Assembly: GCA_947493005.1 (NCBI GenBank)
Contig: CANLOY010000003.1
Coordinates: 124,001-188,000, forward strand
DNA from: an uncultured Roseivirga sp.
Lineage (GTDB): Bacteria; Bacteroidota; Bacteroidia; Cytophagales; Cyclobacteriaceae
Direction: 5' to 3'
Length of the DNA: 64,000 nucleotides
The position numbers and the translations under genes were made by a program. Position 1 is the stretch's first letter, and the number at the start of each line of letters is the position of its first letter. The notes under the pieces are model-generated. The model did no database searches, had not been told where the DNA came from, and saw only the letters and a program-made list of their open reading frames with translations. Positions 35,197 through 43,443 of the stretch are shown here, piece after piece.

Positions 35197-35213
35197 TATG
35201 TCTGCTTTGCCAG

Positions 35214-35221
35214 TATATTTG
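35214..35221 (+). promoter_or_regulatory. possible -7 element TATATTTG before moaA
   Basis: It matches the Bacteroidota TAnnTTTG -7 consensus and lies 26 bp before the moaA start. I see no clear -33 TTG at the expected distance. If real, the moaA leader is very short. Confidence 0.3.
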
Positions 35222-35246
35222 AATTGATAACGAATATACATTCAAT

Positions 35247-36236
35247 TTGCTTTTCGATAACCACGGTAGACAACTGAATTATTTGAGATTGGCGGTAACT
35301 GACCGTTGCAACCTTAGGTGCTTCTATTGTATGCCTGAAGAAGGACTGAACTTTAGTAAGAAATCTCAGATTCTCAGTTATGAAGAAATGGAGAGGCTGA
35401 TTTCAATTCTGGCCAACTTGGGTGTTTCAAAAGTCCGAATCACTGGAGGAGAGCCTTTTGTAAGAAAAGACCTTGTTCCTTTTATGAGGGCAGTAACTGA
35501 AATTGATGGAATTAACAAGCTGAGCATCACTACCAATGGCACAGGTCCTTTAAGTCAGATCAACGAACTCAAACACATGGGCATTCATGCTGTAAACCTG
35601 AGTTTAGATTGCCTTGATAAGGATCGGTTTAAAGCAATTACTCGAAGAGATGAGTTTGATCAGGTTATGCGCTACTATCACGCACTTCTTGAAGCAGGAA
35701 TTAAAACCAAAATCAATGCAGTTGTAATGCAAGAGCACAATTTGGAAGATATCCTGCCAATGTCTGAGCTTACTTTGAAAGACAATGTAAGTGTACGTTT
35801 TATTGAAGAGATGCCCTTCAACGGAGGTAGTAAAGGATATACACCCATTGAATGGAATTATAAGAAGATTCTCAACCACATTCAATCAGCACACCCCAAC
35901 CTTATCAAATTAACTGATGAGCAAAGTTCAACTTCTTACAATTACCAGATATCAGGTGCAAAAGGAAGCATAGGCATTATTCCAGCATACACCAGAACTA
36001 TTTGTGGTAGTTGCGACAGAATACGACTGACTCCAAAAGGGGAATTGAAAACATGCTTGTATCAGAATGGCGGGTTTAGTTTCAGAGATTTTATGAGAAG
36101 CGGTGCCAGCGATCGGGATATTGAAAACAAGTTTAAGGAGTTGTTTAACCAAAGAGCCAAAGACGGTTTTGAAGCCGAAAAGCAAAAATCTTCTACCTCT
36201 GATTCTTTTGAATCAATGGCTACGATTGGAGGATGA
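35247..36236 (+). CDS. moaA: GTP 3',8-cyclase MoaA
   Basis: A 329-residue radical SAM enzyme. The first cluster site is 'TDRCNLRCFYCMPEEG' (C-x3-C-x2-C), the second is 'CGSCDRIRLTPKGELKTC' near the C-terminus, and the protein ends in the conserved Gly-Gly (TIGG). It converts GTP to cyclic 3',8-dihydro-GTP, the first step of molybdenum cofactor synthesis. The start is TTG, chosen because the N-terminus then reads MLFDNHGRQLNYLRLAVTDR as in the family. It heads a plus-strand run moaA-moeA-unknown-moaC. Confidence 0.95.
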   Translation: MLFDNHGRQLNYLRLAVTDRCNLRCFYCMPEEGLNFSKKSQILSYEEMERLISILANLGVSKVRITGGEPFVRKDLVPFMRAVTEIDGINKLSITTNGTGPLSQINELKHMGIHAVNLSLDCLDKDRFKAITRRDEFDQVMRYYHALLEAGIKTKINAVVMQEHNLEDILPMSELTLKDNVSVRFIEEMPFNGGSKGYTPIEWNYKKILNHIQSAHPNLIKLTDEQSSTSYNYQISGAKGSIGIIPAYTRTICGSCDRIRLTPKGELKTCLYQNGGFSFRDFMRSGASDRDIENKFKELFNQRAKDGFEAEKQKSSTSDSFESMATIGG

Positions 36237-36368
36237 AAATGTTGAATTAGCAATTTTTAATGTTCAATGATCATCAAGAAGTAAGGACAATCGAAATGAA
36301 GGAAATAAGAATGTTGATATATTTTAAATTGATCATTTCTAATTCTTCATTTAAAATTCAACATTAAA

Positions 36369-37571
36369 ATGATTAGCTACGAAGAAGCATTAGATATAAT
36401 TTCCGAACATAAGCTCAATCCAAAAACCGGAAACCTCCCTCTTGCGGATATAAACGGGCATATTCTTAACGAGAATATTACTGCAGATCGTGACTTCCCT
36501 CCCTTCGATCGGGTTAGCATGGATGGTATTGCTATTAACTATCAAGCCTATGCCGAAGGACAAAGAGTCTTTGAAATTGAAAAAACAATCGGTGCTGGCA
36601 CCCCACAATCAACACTTCAAGATGATAAGCAGTGTGTTCAGATTATGACAGGTGCTATGCTTCCTATTGGTGCAGATACGGTAATACGCTATGAAGACCT
36701 CACCATTGATGACAATACAGCAACAATTAATGTTGAAATCATCAGACACCAACAGAACGTTCACTTCAAAGGTCTTGACAAATCAAAAGGAGATATAGTT
36801 CTAAGCAAGGGCACTGTTCTGGGATCTCCAGAAATGATTGTAGCAGCCGCTGTAGGTAAAGCAGAACTGGAAGTTTTATTACCTCCAAAAGCAGCAATCG
36901 TTACAACCGGAGATGAATTGGTTGATATTAGCGAAACACCTGCCGATCATCAGATAAGACGTTCTAGCAACTACGGTGTTCAAGACTTGCTCAAACAATG
37001 GAATATATCATCAGATCAGCTTCATTTAAATGATGATAAAAAGCTAATAATCAATAAGTTAAAGTCAATAATAGAAACAAATAATTTATTAGTACTCACT
37101 GGTGGGGTTTCAAGAGGAAAATTTGATTATTTGCCCGAAGTTCTCGAAGAACTCGGTGTTGTAAAACACTTCCACAAAGTGAAACAAAGACCAGGTAAAC
37201 CTTTCTGGTTTGGTACCACACCAAATGGCACAACTGTTTTTGCTTTACCGGGCAATCCTGTATCAACCTTTGCATGTGCAAATATTTACATCAGGTATTG
37301 GTTAGAAAAGTCATACAACATCACTCCGCATCAGGTATTTGTCAAACTAGCAGAAGATGTAGGTTTTCAACCACCACTCACCTATTTCCTTGAATGCAAT
37401 ACTCAATCTAATAAGTTTGGTGAGCTAGAAGCAAGGCCTTCCAGAGGGCATGGTTCCGGTGATTTTGCCAATATGACCCAAGCCAATGGTTTTGTTATAT
37501 TACCGGCTGATAAAACGGAGTTTAAGAAGGGAGAAGTTTATCCTTATGTCTTCTATAGAAAAACCTTATAA
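36369..37571 (+). CDS. moeA: molybdopterin molybdotransferase MoeA
   Basis: A 400-residue protein with family motifs 'FDRVSMDGIAI', 'IMTGAMLPIGADTVIRYED', 'VTTGDELV', 'LTGGVSRGKFDYLPEVL', 'GKPFWFG' and 'ALPGNPVSTF'. It inserts molybdate into adenylated molybdopterin. The 132-bp gap after moaA is AT-rich and has imperfect repeats of AATTTTTAATG-like sequence but no clear terminator. The last 26 bp overlap the next gene. Confidence 0.95.
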   Translation: MISYEEALDIISEHKLNPKTGNLPLADINGHILNENITADRDFPPFDRVSMDGIAINYQAYAEGQRVFEIEKTIGAGTPQSTLQDDKQCVQIMTGAMLPIGADTVIRYEDLTIDDNTATINVEIIRHQQNVHFKGLDKSKGDIVLSKGTVLGSPEMIVAAAVGKAELEVLLPPKAAIVTTGDELVDISETPADHQIRRSSNYGVQDLLKQWNISSDQLHLNDDKKLIINKLKSIIETNNLLVLTGGVSRGKFDYLPEVLEELGVVKHFHKVKQRPGKPFWFGTTPNGTTVFALPGNPVSTFACANIYIRYWLEKSYNITPHQVFVKLAEDVGFQPPLTYFLECNTQSNKFGELEARPSRGHGSGDFANMTQANGFVILPADKTEFKKGEVYPYVFYRKTL

Positions 37572-38229
37572 GAGCTTTATGCGCAATTTAAGCGCTGCTG
37601 AGTTCGAATATGTAGTTTGGGGAGCCAGAAGTTTGAGGACGGTAACAAGAACTATTGAGGAGTTGTTGGTTTCCAAACATCTTAAAATAATTTTCCATGA
37701 ACCTTCAAAAAAGCACCTTATCAGACCAGGAGAAAAATTCGATGGAACCATTATTCACAAATCACAACAATTAGTTATAGACATAATCAAATCACACAAA
37801 GAAGAAAACGAAAATCCTGAAACAATACTCCTCCCCAGAGTGACTCCTTTACACTTGTTGGACTCGATCAACAAAATGTGCTCAGGTAAATTCTATAACT
37901 TTAAATCTGAGTACATCATTGATACATTAAAGGAAAAAAAGTATATCAAATCCAGGTTTGGACATTTTGCATTTCGAACAAAAGCTGCAAAAATAGAGGC
38001 TAAAAAGGTGAGAAAGCAGTTAAAAGAATTAGACTCTACAGAACTTAATTACTACAGCTCAGTAAAAAGACTACTATCAGGTCATACTTTCCTGCATTCT
38101 TCATTTGAATCTGAAGAAGGCAAAGAATTGAGAAGGATAATCAAAAAAACTAACGTAAATAGTATTTGGAATACACTTTTCAATGAGAAGGATATGGCTT
38201 ATGGCCATGGTCACGGAATTGGAGAATAA
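37546..38229 (+). CDS. protein of unknown function in the moeA-moaC run
   Basis: A 227-residue soluble protein starting MSSIEKPYKSFMRNLSAAEF (ATG 37546, purine-rich GGGAGAAG upstream; a longer frame from 37486 runs inside moeA and is unlikely). It is mostly helical and basic, with 'EFEYVVWGARSLRTVTRTIEELLVSK' at the start (first part shown), a long charged helix near 165-185, and a His/Gly-rich end AYGHGHGIGE. I do not recognise the family. The position between moeA and moaC, with 26-bp and 5-bp junctions, says it is co-expressed with cofactor synthesis; the terminal His-Gly motif could bind metal (inference). Confidence 0.75.
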   Translation: MSSIEKPYKSFMRNLSAAEFEYVVWGARSLRTVTRTIEELLVSKHLKIIFHEPSKKHLIRPGEKFDGTIIHKSQQLVIDIIKSHKEENENPETILLPRVTPLHLLDSINKMCSGKFYNFKSEYIIDTLKEKKYIKSRFGHFAFRTKAAKIEAKKVRKQLKELDSTELNYYSSVKRLLSGHTFLHSSFESEEGKELRRIIKKTNVNSIWNTLFNEKDMAYGHGHGIGE

Positions 38230-38234
38230 AACTT

Positions 38235-38708
38235 ATGACAAAAAAATTTACACATATCGATAAGAATTCACCTCATATGGTGGATGTTGGGCAAAAAGAA
38301 GTCACTCAACGAACGGCTATTGCACAAACCACTGTGCAACTTCCAGAAGACATGAAGGCTCATATTGCAGATGGAGAAATCAAGACTTTAAAAGGCCCTG
38401 TGTTTCAAACAGCCATTATTGCGGGTATCCAAGGTGCTAAAAGAACTTCAGAGCTTATCCCACTTTGTCATCAGTTGAATCTTAATAAGGTAGACATTCA
38501 GATTTCAGTAAACGAAGAGCTTGAGGTTGTCATAACCAGTGAAGCCAAGTGCTCTGGAAAAACAGGTGTTGAAATGGAAGCCTTAACAGGCGCTTCAGTA
38601 GCCGCTTTAACTGTCTATGATATGTGTAAGGCCTTTTCTCATAACATTGTTATAAAGGAAACTAAGCTGGTAAAAAAGACTGGAGGAAAGTCTGATTATA
38701 TAGTGTAA
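38235..38708 (+). CDS. moaC: cyclic pyranopterin monophosphate synthase MoaC
   Basis: A 157-residue protein, normal length for the family, with 'PHMVDVGQKEVTQRTAIA', 'TAIIAGIQGAKRTSELIPLCHQL', 'SGKTGVEMEALTGASVAALTVYDMCKA' (conserved parts) and the C-terminal 'LVKKTGGKSDY' lysines. It turns the MoaA product into cyclic pyranopterin monophosphate. Last gene of the plus-strand Moco run, followed at once by a palindromic repeat that may stop transcription. Confidence 0.95.
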   Translation: MTKKFTHIDKNSPHMVDVGQKEVTQRTAIAQTTVQLPEDMKAHIADGEIKTLKGPVFQTAIIAGIQGAKRTSELIPLCHQLNLNKVDIQISVNEELEVVITSEAKCSGKTGVEMEALTGASVAALTVYDMCKAFSHNIVIKETKLVKKTGGKSDYIV

Positions 38709-38717
38709 GCCCAAGGT

Positions 38718-38792
38718 CGTCATTCCTGCGAAGGCAGGAATCTCTAAGCCTATCAGGAGATTGCTTCGATCGTTGCACTCCTCGCAATGACG
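38718..38792. repeat. GTCATTC-family palindromic repeat, 75 bp
   Basis: Ends CGTCATT and AATGACG are inverted repeats. The left part folds as ATTCCTGC / GCAGGAAT with a GAAG loop; compared with ATTCCCGC / GCGGGAAT at 31752-31771 the stem shows a compensatory C-G to T-A change, so the fold and not just the sequence is kept. The right end touches the next gene (start 38794). Confidence 0.75.
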
Positions 38793-38793
38793 A

Positions 38794-39861
38794 ATGAAAA
38801 AAAGTATGAAACTAATAGCAGGAACCGATAAAGGATTAATCATTTACGAAAAAGTAAATGGCTCGTGGAAGCTCTCAGACATCCATTTCATCGGCATGCC
38901 TGTAGGTGCTTTTCATCAGGACGATTCCGGTTATTGGTGGGTGGCAATCAACCACAAGCATTGGGGGCCAAAGCTCTATTTATCAAAGAATCAGGGAGAA
39001 ACGTTTACTGAAATAAATGCACCTCGTTTCCAAACAGGAAGCCCCTACTCGCTGAAATCAATTTGGAGAATTGAGAGTCAACATATTGGGCCAATCAAAC
39101 GCATTTTTATTGGAGTGGAGCCAGCTGCTCTTTTCCTTTCGGAAGATGAAGGCCAAACATTTAAAGAACTCACTGGTCTGTCTCACCACCCTACCAGAGC
39201 TACCTGGCAAGGAGGTGGCAAAGGTAGTAACAGTCCTTTTCTACACACATTGGTTACCAACCAAAATGACGGTAATGACTTAATGGTCGGTATCAGTTGT
39301 GCTGGTGTGTTTAAATCAACTAATTTGGGCAATGACTGGTTTCCAGCCAATAAGGGCCTAAAGTCATTCTTTTTGCCCAATTCGGAAATTGAAGTTGGTC
39401 ATGATCCACATATCATTTTGAGACACTCTAAGAATGCTGATGTGCTATGGCAACAGAATCATTGTGGTATTTACCGTTCTCAAGACGGTGGTGAATCATG
39501 GCAAGATATCTCTGATACTAATGCAAAAGCTGTTTACGGTTTTGCGATGGTTACCGATGAAGAGGATGTTAATACCGCCTGGGTAATTCCTGCTCAATCC
39601 GATGACCTTAGGTACCCGGTTCAAAACAAATTAGCTGTTTATAAAACAACAGATGCAGGACAAAGCTGGAAACCTCTTACAAAAGGACTACCACAAGAAG
39701 CTGCCTTTGACCTTGTGCTTAGAGCCAGTTTTGCCAAACAAGGGCAAACAATGACCTTTGGTACTAATAACGGAAACCTCTACTTATCTGAAGATAACGG
39801 AGAGAACTGGCAGGTGTTAAGTCAAAGCTTAAGTGCGGTGAGGACAGTTAGTTTTACGTGA
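38794..39861 (+). CDS. VPS10/sialidase-like beta-propeller protein, cytoplasmic
   Basis: A 355-residue protein without signal peptide, starting MKKSMKLIAGTDKGLIIYEK; an ATG at 38806 is an alternative start. It has repeated Asp-box/BNR-like turns: 'LSKNQGETF', 'LSEDEGQTFKEL', 'STNLGNDWFP', 'RSQDGGESWQDI', 'KTTDAGQSWKPL' and 'LSEDNGENWQVL', giving a propeller of about six to seven blades. Relatives are annotated as glycosyl hydrolase or sortilin-like, but no catalytic set is evident and its cytoplasmic location argues against a secreted sialidase. Its start abuts a palindromic repeat, so its leader may come from that repeat. Confidence 0.8.
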   Translation: MKKSMKLIAGTDKGLIIYEKVNGSWKLSDIHFIGMPVGAFHQDDSGYWWVAINHKHWGPKLYLSKNQGETFTEINAPRFQTGSPYSLKSIWRIESQHIGPIKRIFIGVEPAALFLSEDEGQTFKELTGLSHHPTRATWQGGGKGSNSPFLHTLVTNQNDGNDLMVGISCAGVFKSTNLGNDWFPANKGLKSFFLPNSEIEVGHDPHIILRHSKNADVLWQQNHCGIYRSQDGGESWQDISDTNAKAVYGFAMVTDEEDVNTAWVIPAQSDDLRYPVQNKLAVYKTTDAGQSWKPLTKGLPQEAAFDLVLRASFAKQGQTMTFGTNNGNLYLSEDNGENWQVLSQSLSAVRTVSFT

Positions 39862-39864
39862 TAA

Positions 39865-39956
39865 CGTCATTCTAAGGGAGGAACGACCGAGAGAATCTCT
39901 CAATATATTAGACAGACTCTTTCGGTTTCTCATGCTTCGAAACACTCAGAGTGACG
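39865..39956. repeat. GTCATTC...GAGTGAC palindromic repeat, 92 bp
   Basis: Ends CGTCATTCTAAG and CTCAGAGTGACG are inverted with two mismatches. The inner stretch GGAACGACCGAGAGAATCT and the following TCAATATATTAGACAGACT are nearly identical to the copy at 40941-41045, showing recent common origin. Confidence 0.75.
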
Positions 39957-39963
39957 GTAACAT

Positions 39964-39991
39964 GTCATTCTAAGCAAGGCGAAAGAATCTG
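39964..39991. repeat. solo left arm of the GTCATTC repeat
   Basis: GTCATTCTAAGCAAGGCGAA then AGAATCTG: one arm without the matching right end, 62 bp before the first GIY-YIG gene. Confidence 0.6.
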
Positions 39992-40052
39992 CTAGTAGAT
40001 ATTACTATATCTTCAAAAACCTGCTATAATTGATTGTACAATACACAAAACT

Positions 40053-40352
40053 ATGGAACGTGGAGGCTCAGTCTACATTTTAACCAATAAGAATAAAACC
40101 ACTCTATACGTAGGTGTTACTTCTGACTTATCCTCCAGAATTAGACAGCACTTAAACAAAGAATTCCCGCATAGCTTCTCCGCTCGATATAACTTGACTC
40201 ATTTAATCTATATGGAACACTTTTCAAGCATTGAAGAAGCCATCGAAAGAGAGAAGAAGATTAAGAGCAAAACAAGAGTTAACAAGGAAAAACTTATAAC
40301 CAAACATAACCCTAATTGGAATGACTTAGCAAATGACGTTTTGAACTGGTAA
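40053..40352 (+). CDS. small GIY-YIG nuclease
   Basis: A 99-residue single-domain GIY-YIG protein of the YhbQ/UPF0213 type: 'GSVYILTNKNKTTLYVGVTS' (VYI and YVG for GIY and YIG), the catalytic Arg in 'DLSSRIRQH', the metal-binding Glu in 'EEAIEREKKIK', and the Asn in 'HNPNWNDL'. It nicks or cuts DNA in principle; the cellular role of these small proteins is unknown. It is flanked within 65 bp on the left and 25 bp on the right by GTCATTC-family palindromes, the same setting as the second copy at 50154. Confidence 0.9.
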   Translation: MERGGSVYILTNKNKTTLYVGVTSDLSSRIRQHLNKEFPHSFSARYNLTHLIYMEHFSSIEEAIEREKKIKSKTRVNKEKLITKHNPNWNDLANDVLNW

Positions 40353-40374
40353 ACATAGCCAACCCTAACTAAAA

Positions 40375-40483
40375 CGTCATTCTGAAACTTGAGGTACGAA
40401 AGTGAAAGAATCCTTTGCTAATACATTCAGACTCTCCCAAAGCATCGAGACCGTTTCCTATGCTTCGAAACACTCAGAGTGAC
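40375..40483. repeat. GTCATTC...GAGTGAC palindromic repeat, 109 bp
   Basis: Begins CGTCATTCTGAAACTTGAGG and ends CTTCGAAACACTCAGAGTGAC, the same right end as the copy at 39865. It starts 23 bp after the GIY-YIG stop codon. Confidence 0.75.
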
Positions 40484-40561
40484 AATTAAGCAAATAGAAT
40501 TTAAATACATTGAAGAAGTCGAAGTTTTTAGTAAACTTCAATCAAACATAAACCAGCACCC

Positions 40562-40933
40562 ATGAAACTAGGCGCATTTTCAATCAGCTTAACAGTTAAA
40601 GACATTCATGTATCCAAAGCCTTTTATGAGCAATTAGGTTTTAGTGTATTTGCAGGAGATATTGAGAGGAACTATCTCATTATGAAAAATGAAGATAAGA
40701 TCATTGGCCTTTTTCAAGGTATGTTCGAGAAGAATATTCTCACTTTTAACCCAGGTTGGGACCAGGATGCCAATACACTGGAATCTTATGATGATGTAAG
40801 AAAGATTCAGTCTGAGCTCAAAACCAATGGGATCAAACTGGATAGAGAAGCAGATGAGACAACTACAGGTCCAGCCAGTATAGTTCTAACCGACCCTGAT
40901 GGTAATCATATTCTGATAGATCAGCACATCTAG
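40562..40933 (+). CDS. VOC-superfamily (glyoxalase-like) protein
   Basis: A 123-residue protein with two beta-alpha-beta-beta-beta modules: '[25 protein letters not shown]' at the start (beginning shown) and '[22 protein letters not shown]' at the end. The glyoxalase/bleomycin-resistance fold is clear, but the metal-ligand pattern is not complete enough to name a substrate. The gene lies alone between two GTCATTC repeats (7 bp from the right one), so it may have been carried or insulated by them. Confidence 0.87.
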   Translation: MKLGAFSISLTVKDIHVSKAFYEQLGFSVFAGDIERNYLIMKNEDKIIGLFQGMFEKNILTFNPGWDQDANTLESYDDVRKIQSELKTNGIKLDREADETTTGPASIVLTDPDGNHILIDQHI

Positions 40934-40940
40934 GATTAAT

Positions 40941-41045
40941 CGTCATTCTGAGGAAGGAACGACCGAAAGAATCTTTCAATATATTAGACAGACTCTCCCG
41001 AAGCATCGGGACGGTTTCTGATTCTTCGAAACTCTCAGAGTGACG
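40941..41045. repeat. GTCATTC...GAGTGAC palindromic repeat, 105 bp
   Basis: Ends CGTCATTCTGAG and CTCAGAGTGACG are inverted repeats with one mismatch in twelve. It contains an extra internal hairpin CCCGAAGCATCGGG. It shares a long inner block with the copy at 39865-39956. Confidence 0.78.
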
Positions 41046-41189
41046 TCATGCCACCACCTTTTTTTAACCTCAACTAAAGAATCGCTTAGGTTGTTTTCTC
41101 TTTGGGTATCCATGGACTTCAATAGGCTGAATAAGTTCTCACTGAAATCGAAATATGCATGTAGTACTTAATTACTAAATTTAAGTGCA

Positions 41190-42038
41190 ATGCCTGAAAA
41201 CGCTCATAGCTTTGATCCAGACCATTCTAAACTAGAGATAAGAGTCAGAAAAGTATCTCATAAGAATTCTTATGACTATACTTCAATTCACAGACATGAG
41301 TACTTCGAGTTCATTCTCTTTGAGTCGGGCAATAGTGGAGAGCAAATCATTGATTTCAAAGAATATACCATTCAGAAAAACTCGCTTTTTATCGTATGCC
41401 CTAATCAAGTTCATTTAATGAACCGTGTACCATCTGAGAATGGAGTTTTGGTTCAGTTCACAAGAGATTTCCTTACGCTTTGCATCGCTCCTGTTAAGAT
41501 TGAATACTTGATTTCATTAAGGTCTTCGTCCAAAACTGTATTGACTAATGAACAATTTCAGAAGGTCAAGCTATCGATTGAGCAAATCAAAAATGAGTTA
41601 AACCTTGATTCAGAATACAAATATGAAAGAGTTAAACATTTGTTTGGTTTTTTCTTTTTCGAGATTCTTGACCTCCTCTCCTCACCAAGCCAATTAGCAA
41701 ACAACAATAGCTCAGCATTAGATTTCTTAATTGCTGTGGAAAGTAATTTACGAGAAACACGAAATGTAAAAGATCTTGCCGATAAGATTGGTGTGCCTGT
41801 CAATAAGCTAACTCAGGAAGTGAAGGTTCAATTCAATAAAACTCCCTTACAACTGATACACGATGCTACATTAGTAGAAATTAAAAGGCTTTTGGTAGTT
41901 GAGAAGCTGTCTCATAAAGAAATAGCATTCAAACTTAACTTTGATAGTCAAAGCTCATATTCAAGGTTCATCAAGCAAAAGACTTCTTTAACCCCTGGTG
42001 AACTCAAAGACAGCGTGATGAAAATTGCACAGCAATAA
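41190..42038 (+). CDS. AraC-family transcriptional regulator
   Basis: A 282-residue protein with an N-terminal cupin-like sensor ('IHRHEYFEFILFESG', 'SLFIVCPNQVHLM') and a C-terminal double helix-turn-helix ('NVKDLADKIGVPVNKLTQEV' and 'SHKEIAFKLNFDSQSSYSRF'), followed by the usual 'TPGELK' end. It lies 70 bp before the exported dioxygenase-like gene on the same strand and may control it or the LysE gene. Confidence 0.9.
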   Translation: MPENAHSFDPDHSKLEIRVRKVSHKNSYDYTSIHRHEYFEFILFESGNSGEQIIDFKEYTIQKNSLFIVCPNQVHLMNRVPSENGVLVQFTRDFLTLCIAPVKIEYLISLRSSSKTVLTNEQFQKVKLSIEQIKNELNLDSEYKYERVKHLFGFFFFEILDLLSSPSQLANNNSSALDFLIAVESNLRETRNVKDLADKIGVPVNKLTQEVKVQFNKTPLQLIHDATLVEIKRLLVVEKLSHKEIAFKLNFDSQSSYSRFIKQKTSLTPGELKDSVMKIAQQ

Positions 42039-42107
42039 GTGCAAAATGCTAAATACATATCGCATTAACTGCCATAGTTTTGATCCTGAAAACTTAAAAT
42101 AAACGTT

Positions 42108-42773
42108 ATGGATCGAAAAAAATTCATCAAAAGAAGTGCCCTGGGTCTAGGTGTACTTCCACTAGCATCTTTGAATGGAATTTTCAATGATGAGCAAACA
42201 ACATGTAAAACCACTCCTGAAGAAATAGCAGGACCTTTCCCTAATAAAAGGCCCAAAGACTACATTACTGAAAATATCGTAGGAGATCGTGAGGGAATTC
42301 CTCTGGTAATCAACCTTACGGTGCAAAACGTAAAGAATGATTGCAAGGCATTGGAAGGAGTCTTTGTCGATATCTGGCAGTGTGATTCAAAAGGAAACTA
42401 TTCTGAATACAGACATCAATTAGATGGGAACTTCACGGGAGCAAACTTCCTTCGAGGCAGACAAACCACCGACCAACAAGGGAATGTCTCTTTTGTAAGC
42501 ATCTATCCAGGTTGGTATCCGGGCCGCTCTCCTCACCTACACATTGAAGTCCTGAGTAAAAAAGGGAAGTCAATTCTGGTTACACAGGTCGCCTTTCCTG
42601 ACAATGTATCTAAAAAAGTTTACCAGACATCGCATTACAAAGGAGTACATGACACCTCCAATCGCTCCGATTATGAATTCAGGGACAGCCTTAAGGATAA
42701 TTTACCTGATACTGTAGATGGAAATATTCAAGATGGGTATGTATTGAACAAAATCATCAAAGTAAAACCATAG
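42108..42773 (+). CDS. exported intradiol ring-cleavage dioxygenase-like protein
   Basis: A 221-residue protein with a Tat-like N-terminus (MDRKKFIKRSALGLGVLPLA). The dioxygenase fold is shown by 'EEIAGPFPNKRP', 'GVFVDIWQCDSKGNYSEY' and 'SIYPGWYPGRSPHLHIEV', which keep the Tyr, Tyr, His, His iron ligands of protocatechuate 3,4-dioxygenase relatives. Secreted members of this group are found in many bacteria without a catechol pathway, and none is present here, so the substrate is unknown. A product of redox protein export is likely given the twin-basic signal. Confidence 0.85.
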   Translation: MDRKKFIKRSALGLGVLPLASLNGIFNDEQTTCKTTPEEIAGPFPNKRPKDYITENIVGDREGIPLVINLTVQNVKNDCKALEGVFVDIWQCDSKGNYSEYRHQLDGNFTGANFLRGRQTTDQQGNVSFVSIYPGWYPGRSPHLHIEVLSKKGKSILVTQVAFPDNVSKKVYQTSHYKGVHDTSNRSDYEFRDSLKDNLPDTVDGNIQDGYVLNKIIKVKP

Positions 42774-42792
42774 TTCATTACAGCACATAAAT

Positions 42793-43422
42793 ATGGAAAC
42801 AGGCTTATTACTATCATTTTTAGGAGCATCTGTTATCCTGTCAATAATGCCAGGGCCGGACAATATTTTTGTTCTTACAGAAAGTCTTACCAAAGGCCAA
42901 AGAAATGGAATTGCCATTTCTATTGGACTCGGCTCTGGTGTTCTTGTTCATACAATAGCTGCTGCGACAGGACTTTCTTTAATTGTTCAAAGTTCAGCAT
43001 TGGCGTTTTCAATTATAAAGTATCTGGGTGCAGCCTACTTGTTTTACCTTGCTTATCAGGCACTAAAGGATAAAGAGCAGAACATAAATTTCAAAGTAGC
43101 GCAGCAACCAAAGCATCAGGGAACTTTCTTTCTGATTAGAAAAGGCTTTCTTATGAATGTCCTGAATCCTAAGGTTTCATTGTTCTTCATTGCATTCCTT
43201 CCCCAGTTTGTAAGCCCCAATGGACTAAGCATCAAGCTTCAAATGATTATACTGGGAGTTTTATTCATGATTCAGGCTATCATGATTTTCAGCTTAATAT
43301 CAGTCTTATCTGGCAAGCTATCTAAGTATATCAATAACAAGCGTTTCTGGAAAACCGCCAAATGGAGCAAAGTTGGGGTATTATCTATCTTAGGTATTAC
43401 ATTGGCCTTGTCTGAAAAATAA
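42793..43422 (+). CDS. LysE-family amino-acid/metabolite exporter
   Basis: A 209-residue protein with six hydrophobic segments and the family N-terminus 'SVILSIMPGPDNIFVLTESL' plus 'GFLMNVLNPKVSLFFIAFLPQF'. RhtB/LysE exporters move amino acids or related small molecules out of the cell. It is 19 bp after the dioxygenase-like gene and probably co-transcribed with it, and is convergent with sufU. Confidence 0.92.
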   Translation: METGLLLSFLGASVILSIMPGPDNIFVLTESLTKGQRNGIAISIGLGSGVLVHTIAAATGLSLIVQSSALAFSIIKYLGAAYLFYLAYQALKDKEQNINFKVAQQPKHQGTFFLIRKGFLMNVLNPKVSLFFIAFLPQFVSPNGLSIKLQMIILGVLFMIQAIMIFSLISVLSGKLSKYINNKRFWKTAKWSKVGVLSILGITLALSEK

Positions 43423-43443
43423 GAACCCAGAGACGTAACTTTA

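Noticed and set aside
40053-40352. GIY-YIG protein as UvrC or a homing endonuclease of a group I intron
   Set aside because: It is a single 99-residue domain without UvrC helicase-interaction or HhH parts, and no intron or split gene surrounds it.
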